DNA of 64,000 nucleotides, from contig JAPUEB010000032.1 in NCBI GenBank assembly GCA_027492795.1, positions 1-64,000 on the forward strand, in the 5' to 3' direction. The notes beneath the pieces were generated by a model. That model saw only the letters and a program-made list of their open reading frames with translations, had not been told where the DNA came from and did no database searches. This document shows, piece by piece, positions 8,758 through 17,365 of this stretch; within the stretch, counting starts at the first letter, position 1, and each line of letters starts with the position of its first letter. The stretch is from Chryseobacterium sp. (GTDB lineage Bacteria > Bacteroidota > Bacteroidia > Flavobacteriales > Weeksellaceae). Made by a program: the position numbers and the translations under genes.

Positions 8758-8870
8758 AATCAATTTCTTTTCCCCAACCCTAAAGGGAGGAAATTGATTT
8801 TCTTCGCTCCATGTCATCCTGAGGCTCTCGAAGGAAGGGTTGGGGTAAACGAAGTAAATTGATTTCTGAT
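8758..8870. repeat. Long palindromic intergenic repeat, copy A
   Basis: The arm TTCCCCAACCCTAAAGGGAG is followed by GAAATTGATTTTCTTCGCTCC, a CATCCTGAGGCTCTCGAAGG segment, and a reverse arm AAGGGTTGGGGTAAACGAAG. Related elements lie at 18583, 21463, 34124 and 35843. It sits between the ammonia-lyase and the WG-repeat gene. Confidence 0.8.
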
Positions 8871-8919
8871 AAGTTTTAATAACGAAGAAACATAAAAACA
8901 AACCAAAAACCATTTAACC

Positions 8920-10044
8920 ATGAAAAAACTACTATTTTTATTACTGTTTACAGTTGTACAGTTCACATTCGCACAGGAACTTGCATTAGTGAAAGAAGGC
9001 AAAAATTTCGGCTACATCAACAAAAGCGGAAGCTATGCAATAGAACCAAAATTCAAAAATGCCAAAAACTTTTCCGACGGTTTAGCGGCAGCAATTGAAG
9101 GAAAAAAATGGGGATTTATAGACAAGACCGGAAACTGGGTGATTCAGCCCGATTTTGATGATGTAAAATATTTCGACAGCGGAATTTGCGTTGTAGCGAA
9201 AGATAAAAAATGGTTCTACATTAATAAAAAAGGAGCGGTGGTAGAAATGCCTGCTTCAGATAAACCTTTTGATTTTGAGGACGGTGTTGCATTCATCAAA
9301 AGAGGAGAAAAAACAGGTCTTATCAATGCTAAAGGACAAATTATTTTGGAGTCGGAATACGAAATGATAAAACCTTTCCAAGACGGATTTGCAAGAATTA
9401 AAAAAAATGGGAAATGGGGAATCGTTAGCAAAGCCGGAAAATTTGTGATAAAACCTGAGTATGATGACATTGGAGAATATTATCAAAACCTTACTTGGGC
9501 GCAGAAAGGAACCACTTTTGGTATCGTAAAAGGCGATAAATTCAAAGAAATTGAAGGAGCAGAAAAAGTATGGGACTTTCTTTTTCAAAACCTTACTTAT
9601 GCTAAAAAAGGTGATAAATTAGGATTCATTGATACCAACGGAAATTGGGTAATAGAACCTAAATTTGATAAAGTAAGAGCTTTCAACAAGAATTTAGCTC
9701 CCGTTGCGGTAGGAAAAAAATGGGGATACATCAACACAAAAGGAGAAATGGTGATAGAGCCACAGTTCAATGATGCGGATGTTTTTAGCGATGATGGTTT
9801 GGCTCCCGTGAAAGAAAAAAATTGGGGTTTTATCGACACTTCAGGAAAATTAGTGATTCCTGCAGATTATGAAATTACAGCAGGAGGATTATTTTCTTTG
9901 TTCAGAAAAAACGACAAGGGATTCATCAACGGACTTTCCCGAGTGAAATATAAGAAAGGTTGGGGTTTTATCGACAAAAAAGGCAATATTTTGGGAGATA
10001 AATGGTACGACCAAGTAGAACTGTTCCAAAAAGTAGGAAAATAA
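8920..10044 (+). CDS. Secreted WG-repeat protein
   Basis: A 374-residue protein with a signal peptide (MKKLLFLLLFTVVQFTFAQ) followed by about nine WG beta-repeats, each close to 40 residues with the pattern KKWGFIDKxGxxVIxPxFDDVxxF. The last repeat ends in KGWGFIDKKGNILGDKWYD. Such repeats probably form a beta-rich binding surface; no enzymatic activity is indicated. It ends 11 bases before the ketoreductase gene, so it probably shares a transcript with pigment genes. Its role is unknown; a structural or binding role at the cell surface is a guess from location. Confidence 0.85.
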   Translation: MKKLLFLLLFTVVQFTFAQELALVKEGKNFGYINKSGSYAIEPKFKNAKNFSDGLAAAIEGKKWGFIDKTGNWVIQPDFDDVKYFDSGICVVAKDKKWFYINKKGAVVEMPASDKPFDFEDGVAFIKRGEKTGLINAKGQIILESEYEMIKPFQDGFARIKKNGKWGIVSKAGKFVIKPEYDDIGEYYQNLTWAQKGTTFGIVKGDKFKEIEGAEKVWDFLFQNLTYAKKGDKLGFIDTNGNWVIEPKFDKVRAFNKNLAPVAVGKKWGYINTKGEMVIEPQFNDADVFSDDGLAPVKEKNWGFIDTSGKLVIPADYEITAGGLFSLFRKNDKGFINGLSRVKYKKGWGFIDKKGNILGDKWYDQVELFQKVGK

Positions 10045-10055
10045 TTTTTTAAAAA

Positions 10056-10787
10056 ATGAAATGCGCAATAGTAACAGGAGGTTCACGAGGAATTGGTAGA
10101 GCCATCTGCATAAAACTGGCTGAAGAAAAAAGCCATCACATCCTCATCAACTACACTTCCAACGAAGCTGCTGCCAATGAAACTTTGGAGCAGGTGAAAA
10201 CTTTGGGCGCAACCGGAGAAATCCTGAAATTTGATGTTTCCAACGCAGAAGAAACCAAACAAATTTTAGAAAACTGGCAAAACGAAAATCCAGAAGCCGT
10301 TGTAGAAATCATCGTAAACAACGCGGGAATCACGCGCGACGGACTTTTTATGTGGATGAGCCACGAAGATTGGAGCAACGTCATCAATACCAGTTTGAAC
10401 GGATTTTTCAACGTTACCAACTTTTTCATCCAAAAAATGTTGCGCAATAAATACGGAAGAATCATCAATATGGTTTCTGTTTCCGGATTGAAAGGAACTG
10501 CGGGACAAACCAATTATTCCGCAGCAAAAGGCGCTGTAATTGGCGCTACAAAAGCACTTGCGCAGGAAGTTGCCAAAAGAAATATTACGGTAAATGCAGT
10601 TGCGCCCGGATTTATAAAAACCGACATGACGCAGGAATTTAACGAAGACGAACTGAAAGCCATGATTCCCGCAAACAGATTTGGTGAAGCTGAAGAAGTG
10701 GCGGATTTGGTAGCATTTTTAGCGTCCAAAAAATCGTCTTATATTACAGGCGAAATTATTAACATCAACGGCGGAATTTATTCTTAA
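10056..10787 (+). CDS. FabG-like 3-oxoacyl-ACP reductase
   Basis: A 243-residue short-chain dehydrogenase with the NADPH-binding TGGSRGIGRA at residues 7-16, NNAG in the middle, a catalytic serine (MVSVSG) and the YSAAK active site, ending IININGGIYS. It reduces 3-oxoacyl-ACP to 3-hydroxyacyl-ACP. Its place directly before a ketosynthase and an ACP makes it the ketoreductase of polyene chain extension rather than the housekeeping FabG. A typical family length; only 7 bases separate it from the next gene. Confidence 0.9.
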   Translation: MKCAIVTGGSRGIGRAICIKLAEEKSHHILINYTSNEAAANETLEQVKTLGATGEILKFDVSNAEETKQILENWQNENPEAVVEIIVNNAGITRDGLFMWMSHEDWSNVINTSLNGFFNVTNFFIQKMLRNKYGRIINMVSVSGLKGTAGQTNYSAAKGAVIGATKALAQEVAKRNITVNAVAPGFIKTDMTQEFNEDELKAMIPANRFGEAEEVADLVAFLASKKSSYITGEIININGGIYS

Positions 10788-10794
10788 AAAAATA

Positions 10795-12015
10795 ATGAAA
10801 AACAGGGTGGTTATCACCGGTATGGGAATTTACTCCTGCATCGGAACTACATTAGAAGAAGTAAAAAACTCTTTATACGAAGGGAAATCCGGAATTGTTT
10901 TTGATGAAGAACGCAAAAATTTCGGGTACCGTTCCGGACTTACCGGTCGCGTTCCGAAACCGGATTTAAAAAACCTTTTGAGCCGAAGACAGCGCATCAG
11001 TATGGCTGAAGAAAGCGAATATGCTTATTTGGCAACCATCGACGCACTGAAACAGGCGAATATTTCCCAAGAATTTTTAGACGAAAACGAAGTAGGAATT
11101 CTCTACGGAAACGACAGCGTTTCGCAAGCCATCATCGAAGGAACAGACATTGTACGCGAGAAAAAAGATACCGCTTTGATGGGTTCGGGAACGATTTTCA
11201 AATCCATGAATTCTACCGTAACCATGAATCTTTCCACGATTTTTAAACTTCGTGGTGTGAATATGACCATCAGTGCAGCCTGCGCAAGTGGTTCACACTC
11301 ATTAGGATTGGCTTTTATGATGATTCAAAACGGTTTTCAGGATATCATCGTTTGCGGAGGAGCGCAGGAAACCAATAAATATGCAATGACGAGCTTCGAT
11401 GGACTTGGTGTTTTTTCAATTCGAGAAAATGAGCCTACAAAAGCTTCAAGACCTTTCGATAGCGGACGAGACGGACTGATTCCAAGTGGAGGTGCCGCAA
11501 CTTTAATTGTAGAAAGCCTTGAAAGTGCCCAAAAAAGAGGCGCAAATATCATCGCAGAAATTGTAGGTTACGGTTTTTCTTCCAACGGAGGACACATTTC
11601 CACACCGAATGTAGAAGGTCCTTCTATCGCCATGCAACGTTGTTTGGAAAATGCCGAAATGAAACCGGAAGATATCGACTACATCAACGCTCACGCTACT
11701 TCTACGCCAATTGGTGACGCCAACGAAGCCAAAGCAATCCATAAGATTTTTGGAAGCGAAATTCCTGTAAGTTCCACAAAATCCATGACCGGACACGAAT
11801 GTTGGATGGCAGGTGCAAGCGAAGTGATTTACTCAATTTTGATGATGCAAAATGATTTCGTAGCACCAAATATCAATCTGGAAAATCCGGACGACGATGC
11901 AAAAGCAATAAATTTGGTATCGCAAACGATAAATAAAAAAATTGACGTATTTTTGTCGAATTCTTTTGGGTTTGGTGGTACCAACTCTGCATTGATAATA
12001 AAAAAATTTGATTAA
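10795..12015 (+). CDS. Beta-ketoacyl-ACP synthase, KAS II type (flexirubin locus)
   Basis: A 406-residue condensing enzyme with an intact Cys-His-His triad: C163 (SAACASGSHS), H300 (NAHATSTPIGD) and H334 (SMTGHECWMAGA). The ending SNSFGFGGTNSALII is typical of FabF. It should catalyse decarboxylative condensation of malonyl-ACP with an ACP-bound chain, in the aryl polyene or the alkyl branch. It starts 7 bases after the ketoreductase gene and is followed by an ACP, forming a compact cassette. One of three apparently active FabF-type synthases in the locus. Confidence 0.92.
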   Translation: MKNRVVITGMGIYSCIGTTLEEVKNSLYEGKSGIVFDEERKNFGYRSGLTGRVPKPDLKNLLSRRQRISMAEESEYAYLATIDALKQANISQEFLDENEVGILYGNDSVSQAIIEGTDIVREKKDTALMGSGTIFKSMNSTVTMNLSTIFKLRGVNMTISAACASGSHSLGLAFMMIQNGFQDIIVCGGAQETNKYAMTSFDGLGVFSIRENEPTKASRPFDSGRDGLIPSGGAATLIVESLESAQKRGANIIAEIVGYGFSSNGGHISTPNVEGPSIAMQRCLENAEMKPEDIDYINAHATSTPIGDANEAKAIHKIFGSEIPVSSTKSMTGHECWMAGASEVIYSILMMQNDFVAPNINLENPDDDAKAINLVSQTINKKIDVFLSNSFGFGGTNSALIIKKFD

Positions 12016-12030
12016 ATAAATACTTTTGTG

Positions 12031-12288
12031 ATGGAAAAAGAAAAAATTGTTTCAATTGTAAATGATTTTTTGGTAAATGAATTTGAAGTGGACGGCGACG
12101 AAATTACGAATGATGCTCCACTAAAGGAAACTTTAGGACTCGACAGCCTTGATTATATTGACCTTGTAGTGGTAATTGAAAGCAACTTCGGAGTAAAACT
12201 GGGTGAGGCAGATTTCAAAAGCATGGTAACTTTTGACGATTTCTACAATACCATTCAGGAAAAAATAGCTGCGAAAAACGCAGGTTAA
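12031..12288 (+). CDS. Acyl carrier protein 1 (flexirubin locus)
   Basis: An 85-residue acidic ACP with the phosphopantetheine site LGLDSLDYIDLV; the modified serine is residue 39. The start is taken at the ATG at 12031; a GTG lies directly before it at 12028. It follows the ketosynthase by 15 bases and carries intermediates of polyene or resorcinol synthesis. The low pI and short helices match type II ACPs. A second ACP lies at 26197, so the two halves of the pathway may use different carriers. Confidence 0.92.
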   Translation: MEKEKIVSIVNDFLVNEFEVDGDEITNDAPLKETLGLDSLDYIDLVVVIESNFGVKLGEADFKSMVTFDDFYNTIQEKIAAKNAG

Positions 12289-12321
12289 AAAATTCTTACA
12301 AAAAAATCTTTAGTAAAGAAT

Positions 12322-12471
12322 AAACCACAAAAGACACAAAAGCTTTCTGAAATTTAAAGATGTAAATAAATAGTGTTGATTTAAGACAAAAAAAATCTTT
12401 GATTTTTAAAACTTTTGTGAACTTCTCTGAATTGCTTTACAAACTTATCTCTTTTGTGCCTTTTGTGGTTT
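12322..12471. repeat. Long-range inverted repeat between ACP and acyltransferase genes
   Basis: A 21-base arm beginning AAACCACAAAAG (12322-12342) pairs with CTTTTGTGCC and following bases (12451-12471), with one mismatch, over a spacer of about 108 bases. A third copy, CTTTTGTGCCTTTTGTGGT, is at 15110-15128. The arms look like an interspersed repeat family rather than a terminator. Confidence 0.7.
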
Positions 12472-12511
12472 TTTCTTGAAAATCTTCAGTTCTAAATATT
12501 GTGTATCAACC

Positions 12512-13393
12512 ATGGCAAAATGGAGCGGAAAATCGAGAGGAACATTACTGGGATATAAGATTTTTGTTTTTTGCATAAAAAATCTTGGCGTTCGTGCCGC
12601 GTATTCGGTTCTGTATTTCGTGGCTACCTATTACTTTCTGTTTCTCCCGAAAAGCAACCGATATACTTTCTACTATTTTCAAAAAAGATTGGGTTGGAAT
12701 TATTGGAAATCCAAGTTCGCAGTTTTCAAAAACTATTTCGTTTTCGGGCAAACCATAATCGATAAAACCGCTATTTCAGCAGGTTTGCGCAATCGTTTTA
12801 CGTATGAATTTGATGGTGTGGAAAACCTCAAAAAAATGATGGCGGACAAAAAAGGAGGTGTCCTCATCAGCGCACACATCGGAAATTTTGAAATTGCCGA
12901 ACGGTTTTTTGCAGAGATAGATTTCGATTATCAGATCAACTTGGTAACCACCGATTTGGAGCATAGCGTTATCAAAGAATATTTGGAAAGTGTTTCGGAT
13001 AAAAAATTCAGCAGCAAATTTATCTTTATAAAAGATGATATGTCGCACATTTTCGAAATTAATCAGGCTTTGGCAAACAATGAAATCATCTGTTTTACCG
13101 GCGACCGTTATTTTGAGGGCTCCAAGTTTTTAGAAGAAGATTTTCTCGGCAAAAAAGCAAAATTTCCGGCGGGTCCGTTCCTTATTGCGTCCAGATTGCA
13201 GGTTCCCGTTGCGTTTGTTTATGTAATGAAGGAGCCAAAACTGCATTATCACCTTTACGCGAGAGTAGCCGAAGTAAAACACCGCGATTCGCAGGGACTT
13301 CTACAATCTTACGTGCAAAATCTGGAGAGCATGCTGCAAAAATATCCGCTTCAGTGGTTCAATTTCTTTGATTTTTGGGATGATGTGGATTAA
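12512..13393 (+). CDS. LpxL/HtrB-like lysophospholipid acyltransferase
   Basis: A protein of about 293 residues if it starts at the ATG at 12512; a TTG at 12476 would add 12 residues. It has the HxxxxxE-type acyltransferase site in SAHIGNFEIAERF, GDRYFEGSKFLEEDFLG, and FPAGPFLIASRLQVPVAFVY, with an N-terminal hydrophobic segment near SVLYFVATYYFLFL. Relatives move acyl chains from ACP to lipid A at the inner membrane. In aryl polyene clusters such enzymes probably join acyl or polyene chains to a lipid-like partner; here it may form the flexirubin ester or attach the pigment to a membrane anchor (inference). Confidence 0.85.
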   Translation: MAKWSGKSRGTLLGYKIFVFCIKNLGVRAAYSVLYFVATYYFLFLPKSNRYTFYYFQKRLGWNYWKSKFAVFKNYFVFGQTIIDKTAISAGLRNRFTYEFDGVENLKKMMADKKGGVLISAHIGNFEIAERFFAEIDFDYQINLVTTDLEHSVIKEYLESVSDKKFSSKFIFIKDDMSHIFEINQALANNEIICFTGDRYFEGSKFLEEDFLGKKAKFPAGPFLIASRLQVPVAFVYVMKEPKLHYHLYARVAEVKHRDSQGLLQSYVQNLESMLQKYPLQWFNFFDFWDDVD

Positions 13394-13406
13394 TTTTCTA
13401 CATTTG
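13374..13406 (+). promoter_or_regulatory. Possible internal promoter before the CrtI-like gene
   Basis: TTTG (13374-13377) and TACATTTG (13399-13406) are 21 bases apart, close to the Bacteroidetes consensus. The upstream box lies inside the end of the acyltransferase gene. The start of transcription would be about 12 bases before the TTG codon at 13425. Confidence 0.4.
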
Positions 13407-13424
13407 AATTAAACAAAACATTTT

Positions 13425-14942
13425 TTGACAAAAACATTCGACATACTCGTTATCGGTAGCGGTTTAGGCGGCTTGGTTTCGGCTTTGGTTCTGGCTAAAG
13501 AGGGAAAAAGTGTATGCATCCTCGAAAAAAACAACCAGTTTGGCGGAAATTTGCAAACCTTCTCCCGAAACAAACTTATTTTCGATACCGGTGTTCATTA
13601 TCTCGGCGGACTTTCTGAAGGGCAAAATCTCTGTAAATACTTTACATTTCTAGGAATAATGCAAGGTTTGAAGCTGAAAAAAATGAACGAAAACGGCTTC
13701 GATATCATTACTTTCGATGGCGATAACATCGAATATCCCCACGCTCAAGGTTATGAAAACTTTGTAGAGCAGCTTTCAAAAATTTTTCCTGAAGAAAAGG
13801 AGAATTTACAGCGTTATGTACAAGAAATTCAGAGGGTTTGTAATGAGTTTCCCCGATACAATTTGGTAAGCGGAAATCGGTATAATGATGAATTGCTGTA
13901 CATCAACGCGAAAGATTACATCGACTCTGTTACCCAAAACAAAAAATTGCAGTCTGTGCTTTCGGGAACCAATTATTTGTACGCCGGAGTTGCAGAAAAA
14001 ACCCCACTTTACGTTCATGCGCTTACCGTAAATTCCTATATTCAAAGTGCTTACAGATGTATTGACGGTGGTAGCCAAATCACCAAACTCCTCATTCGTG
14101 AACTGCGAAAATACAATGTAGAAATCCACAAACACACCGAAGTTACAGAGTTTTGTTTTGATGAAAATAATGAACTTACAGCGGTAAAAACAAAAAATAA
14201 CAAAAAATATTCGGCAAAACAGTTTATCTCTAATATAGAAATCCGAAACACGATTCGCTTTGCAGGCGAAGATAAATTTAAAAAATCTTTTGTAAATCGT
14301 GTTCACGATTTGAAGCCTACAATCGCTTGTTTCAGCGTTTATTTGGTTTTAAAACCTGAAAAAATAAAGTATTTCAACCATAATTTTTATCATTTTAAAT
14401 CATCAGACAGTATTTGGAATACCGCCAATTACGATGAAGATTCTTGGGCAAATTCCTATATGCTTTCCTGTACTGCATCGAAAAAAAATCCTGAATTTGC
14501 GGAAAGTCTCACTGCAATTGCCTACATGAATTACGATGAGATTGAACAGTGGGAAAATACCAGCAATACAGTAGCAGACAAACATGAAAGAGGTGAAGAT
14601 TATGAAAATTTTAAAAACAGGAAAGCCGAACTTTTTATTCGACAGTTAGAGAAAAAAATTCCTAATTTGCGAAGCTGCATTCAAGAAATTTATACTTCTA
14701 CACCGCTTTCTTACCGTGATTATATTGGCGGTTACAAAGCAAATATGTATGGTTATGAAAAAGATTCTCACAATCCGCTAAAAACCATTTTTTCGCCAAA
14801 AACAAAAATTCCTAATCTTTTTGTGACGGGACAAACGGTAAATATGCACGGAATTTTGGGCGTAACAATTGGAGCTTTCGTTACCTGCTCCGAAATTTTG
14901 GGAAAAGAGGTGATAGACAAGCGTTTGCAATCGGTTTTGTGA
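13425..14942 (+). CDS. CrtI/retinol-saturase-like FAD oxidoreductase
   Basis: A 505-residue flavoprotein of the phytoene desaturase family. The N-terminal Rossmann motif is GSGLGGLVSALVLAKEGKSV at residues 9-28, followed by LEKNNQFGGN; the C-terminal FAD segment is LFVTGQTVNMHGILGVTIGA. Relatives desaturate, saturate or isomerise polyenes. Its role in the pigment locus is probably oxidation or reduction of the polyene or aromatic part; the substrate cannot be read from the sequence. The start is TTG at 13425; the Rossmann motif begins eight residues later and no ATG is closer. Confidence 0.85.
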   Translation: MTKTFDILVIGSGLGGLVSALVLAKEGKSVCILEKNNQFGGNLQTFSRNKLIFDTGVHYLGGLSEGQNLCKYFTFLGIMQGLKLKKMNENGFDIITFDGDNIEYPHAQGYENFVEQLSKIFPEEKENLQRYVQEIQRVCNEFPRYNLVSGNRYNDELLYINAKDYIDSVTQNKKLQSVLSGTNYLYAGVAEKTPLYVHALTVNSYIQSAYRCIDGGSQITKLLIRELRKYNVEIHKHTEVTEFCFDENNELTAVKTKNNKKYSAKQFISNIEIRNTIRFAGEDKFKKSFVNRVHDLKPTIACFSVYLVLKPEKIKYFNHNFYHFKSSDSIWNTANYDEDSWANSYMLSCTASKKNPEFAESLTAIAYMNYDEIEQWENTSNTVADKHERGEDYENFKNRKAELFIRQLEKKIPNLRSCIQEIYTSTPLSYRDYIGGYKANMYGYEKDSHNPLKTIFSPKTKIPNLFVTGQTVNMHGILGVTIGAFVTCSEILGKEVIDKRLQSVL

Positions 14943-15032
14943 TTTTTAGCAGATAGTAAAATTGAGGAAAATCAAAAGTCACATTGTATTGTACAAAATG
15001 AACCGATAAAATCTCAATACGAATGAGCGCAA

Positions 15033-15060
15033 CAAAGAAAATCTTTGATTTTCTCTTTTG
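15033..15060. repeat. Hairpin in the gap after the CrtI-like gene
   Basis: AGAAAATC-TTT-GATTTTCT (15036-15054), flanked by ACAA and TTTTG that extend the pairing imperfectly. It lies about 95 bases after the stop codon. It may be an attenuator or part of a repeat; no proper T run follows. Confidence 0.45.
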
Positions 15061-15161
15061 TGTTCTACTGTTCAATATTTGGAATAGTATATTTTAACAG
15101 AAAGAAAATCTTTTGTGCCTTTTGTGGTAAAAATATATGATTTGTTTAATTTTTTTAAAAA

Positions 15162-16823
15162 TTGAAAAGTTTTAATAAAAATTTTGCGGTATTTTTCATC
15201 CTTTTTTTCCTCATTTCTTGTGGAACTGGGCGCTCATTGAAGCATCTTCCGGACGTTAGCGGTTACACTTACGAACTTCCAAAAATTCAACAAAAAAACG
15301 ACAGCACTTTTACTTTTAACAATAATTTTCTTACCAAGAACAAACAACAGCTTTGGGAACTGAAAATCTCCGGAAATCCTTTACAATTAGGCTATACAAG
15401 CGGAGCTTTAACGCAGAATTTGCTTCAAAAACAGGAAGAAATCTTCTTTTTAAAAGTAGAAGAAATCGTTCCCTCGAAAACCAAACAATGGCTGTTGAGA
15501 AACATTTTAAAGTTTTACAACCGAAAAATGTATCTGAATGTACGCAACGAATTTCAGGCTGAAATTTTCGGACTTTCCCAATACTCATCGGACAAATACA
15601 ATTTTATCGCGCCAAAATTTCTCCGCAGCATGTATCTTCACGGCGCTCACGACATCGGTCATGCAATGCAGGATTTAATGTTGGTTGGATGCTCTTCATT
15701 AGCGGTTTGGGACGAAAATTCGGAAGACGGAAGTTTGTTGATTGGAAGAAATTTCGATTTTTATGCAGGAGACGATTTTGCCAAAAATAAAATCATCGCC
15801 TTTGTACAACCCGATGAAGGAATTCCTTACATGTATGTTACTTGGGGCGGAATGAGCGGCGTGGTTTCGGGGATGAATAAGGAAGGACTTTCGGTGACCA
15901 TCAACGCCGGAAAATCTAAAATTCCGTGGGCTGCAAAAACGCCGATTTCTTTAGTAACAAAAGAAATTTTGCAGTTTGCAAAAAATATTGACGAAGCTGT
16001 AGAAATTGCCAAAAAAAGAAAGGTTTTTGTTTCCGAAAGTATTATGGTAGGAAGTGCGAACGACCGAAAAGCCGCTCTGATAGAGATTTCGCCTAATAAT
16101 TTTGGGGTTTTCGAGGTTCAAAATTCTTCAAAACTGATTTGTTCCAATCACTTTCAGTCGGAAGCGTATAAAAATGATGAGAGAAACACAAAATGGCGTG
16201 AAGAAAGCCATTCTCAATACCGTTTCGACCGAATGGAAGAGCTTATCAACCAAAATGAAAAGCTGAATCCCGAAAAAATGGCAAAAATTCTTCGAGATAA
16301 AAACGGACTGAAAGAAATTCCTCTCGGTTATGGTAACGAAAAAGCTTTAAACCAACTTTTGGCGCATCATGCGATTATTTTTTCCAATGAAAAGCGTTTG
16401 GTTTGGGTTTCCTCCAATCCGTATCAGTTGGGCGAAATGGTGTGTTACGATTTGAACAAAATTTTTGATGAAAACACGCAAGCCCAAAATCTAGGGACCA
16501 ACGAAAAGAATATTCCCAGAGATTCTTTTGCCGACAGCGAAGCCTTTAAAAACTACGAAAAATACCGAATTCTCGACCGAGAAATAGACTCCGCAATTGA
16601 CGAAAAGAAAACTTTAATCGACGATTTTATTGAAAATTATCAAAACCTGAACCCAGAATTATGGTCGGTGTATTATAAAGCCGGCAAATATTATTACGAA
16701 AAAAAGGAATATCAAAAAGCCAAGGAAAATTTTGAAAAAGCTTTAACCAAGGTGATTACTACGGTTCCCGATAAGAAAAATGTGGAAGAATATTTAAGAA
16801 AGAGTAAAAAACTGATTAACTGA
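15162..16823 (+). CDS. C45/acyl-CoA:6-APA acyltransferase-like lipoprotein
   Basis: A 553-residue protein with a lipoprotein signal (FFILFFLISCG; lipid cysteine about residue 20), then an N-terminal-nucleophile hydrolase domain. The likely catalytic Cys is C177 in MLVGCSSLAVWDENS, followed by LLIGRNFDF, the usual context of acyl-CoA:6-APA acyltransferase/choloylglycine relatives. In these enzymes the Cys is freed by autocleavage. The last 60 residues (YYKAGKYYYEKKEYQKAKENFEKAL) resemble a TPR hairpin. A membrane-anchored acyltransferase or amidase at the end of the pigment arm is a candidate for late ester formation (inference). The start is TTG at 15162, which gives a complete signal peptide. 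Confidence 0.82.
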   Translation: MKSFNKNFAVFFILFFLISCGTGRSLKHLPDVSGYTYELPKIQQKNDSTFTFNNNFLTKNKQQLWELKISGNPLQLGYTSGALTQNLLQKQEEIFFLKVEEIVPSKTKQWLLRNILKFYNRKMYLNVRNEFQAEIFGLSQYSSDKYNFIAPKFLRSMYLHGAHDIGHAMQDLMLVGCSSLAVWDENSEDGSLLIGRNFDFYAGDDFAKNKIIAFVQPDEGIPYMYVTWGGMSGVVSGMNKEGLSVTINAGKSKIPWAAKTPISLVTKEILQFAKNIDEAVEIAKKRKVFVSESIMVGSANDRKAALIEISPNNFGVFEVQNSSKLICSNHFQSEAYKNDERNTKWREESHSQYRFDRMEELINQNEKLNPEKMAKILRDKNGLKEIPLGYGNEKALNQLLAHHAIIFSNEKRLVWVSSNPYQLGEMVCYDLNKIFDENTQAQNLGTNEKNIPRDSFADSEAFKNYEKYRILDREIDSAIDEKKTLIDDFIENYQNLNPELWSVYYKAGKYYYEKKEYQKAKENFEKALTKVITTVPDKKNVEEYLRKSKKLIN

Positions 16824-17365
16824 AAGTTTGCTTGAATTCACTTTACGACATTACAGAATGTTGTAAAAAATCGTTTTCTAAAATTTCCCTGTTTTGAGAC
16901 CTAGGAGATTTTTGCGTGAAGAAAAATTGAAATTCCTTCAGGCGAAATCGCGTAAATGATAACAGGAATAAAAAATTCCCATTGTTCGAGGGCGGCAAAA
17001 ATTTTCTTAAACAACGAATTTAGTTTCCGCCCGAAACCTAACGAAGTGGTTCGACGAACGAAGAGAGTCAATTTGGGAATTTTCTTGAAGGAATTTCTAT
17101 TTTTTAGCAAAAATATCCAGTCTTGATTTTTTGGTTACTTTTGTATCAAGACAAAAGTAACGTAGAAAAAAAATTATTGAGGTCATTAGTTAATTACATA
17201 CGATAATGATATTTTAACATTGATTATCAAGCAAAAACAAAGATATGCGCAAAGTTTGTCATGCTGAAAGCATCTCTACAAAGATTATTTGGATTCCTAC
17301 GGAATGACAAACGCTCTGTTTATATGGATTGTTAAGTATGAAGTTAAGTTATGACCCCTAAAAAA
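16824..17365. other. Gene-poor spacer between the two arms of the locus
   Basis: This 542-base gap separates the + and - arms. It holds a perfect 11-bp inverted repeat, GTTACTTTTGT (17134-17144) with its complement at 17151-17161, and a second pair, GTTTGTCAT (17254-17262) and ATGACAAAC (17304-17312). A 69-codon minus-strand open frame at 16901-17110 shows no recognisable signal or domain and may be part of a repeat. No convincing gene is seen. Confidence 0.6.

Noticed and set aside
12021-12028. TACTTTTG box directly before the ACP 1 gene as a promoter
   Set aside because: It touches the start codon and the distal TTTG is only 10 bases away, so the spacing is wrong; the gene is most likely read from upstream.
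16901-17110. A 69-codon minus-strand open frame in the spacer as a real gene
   Set aside because: No signal peptide, domain or promoter is visible and it lies in repeat-rich DNA; noted only in the spacer entry.
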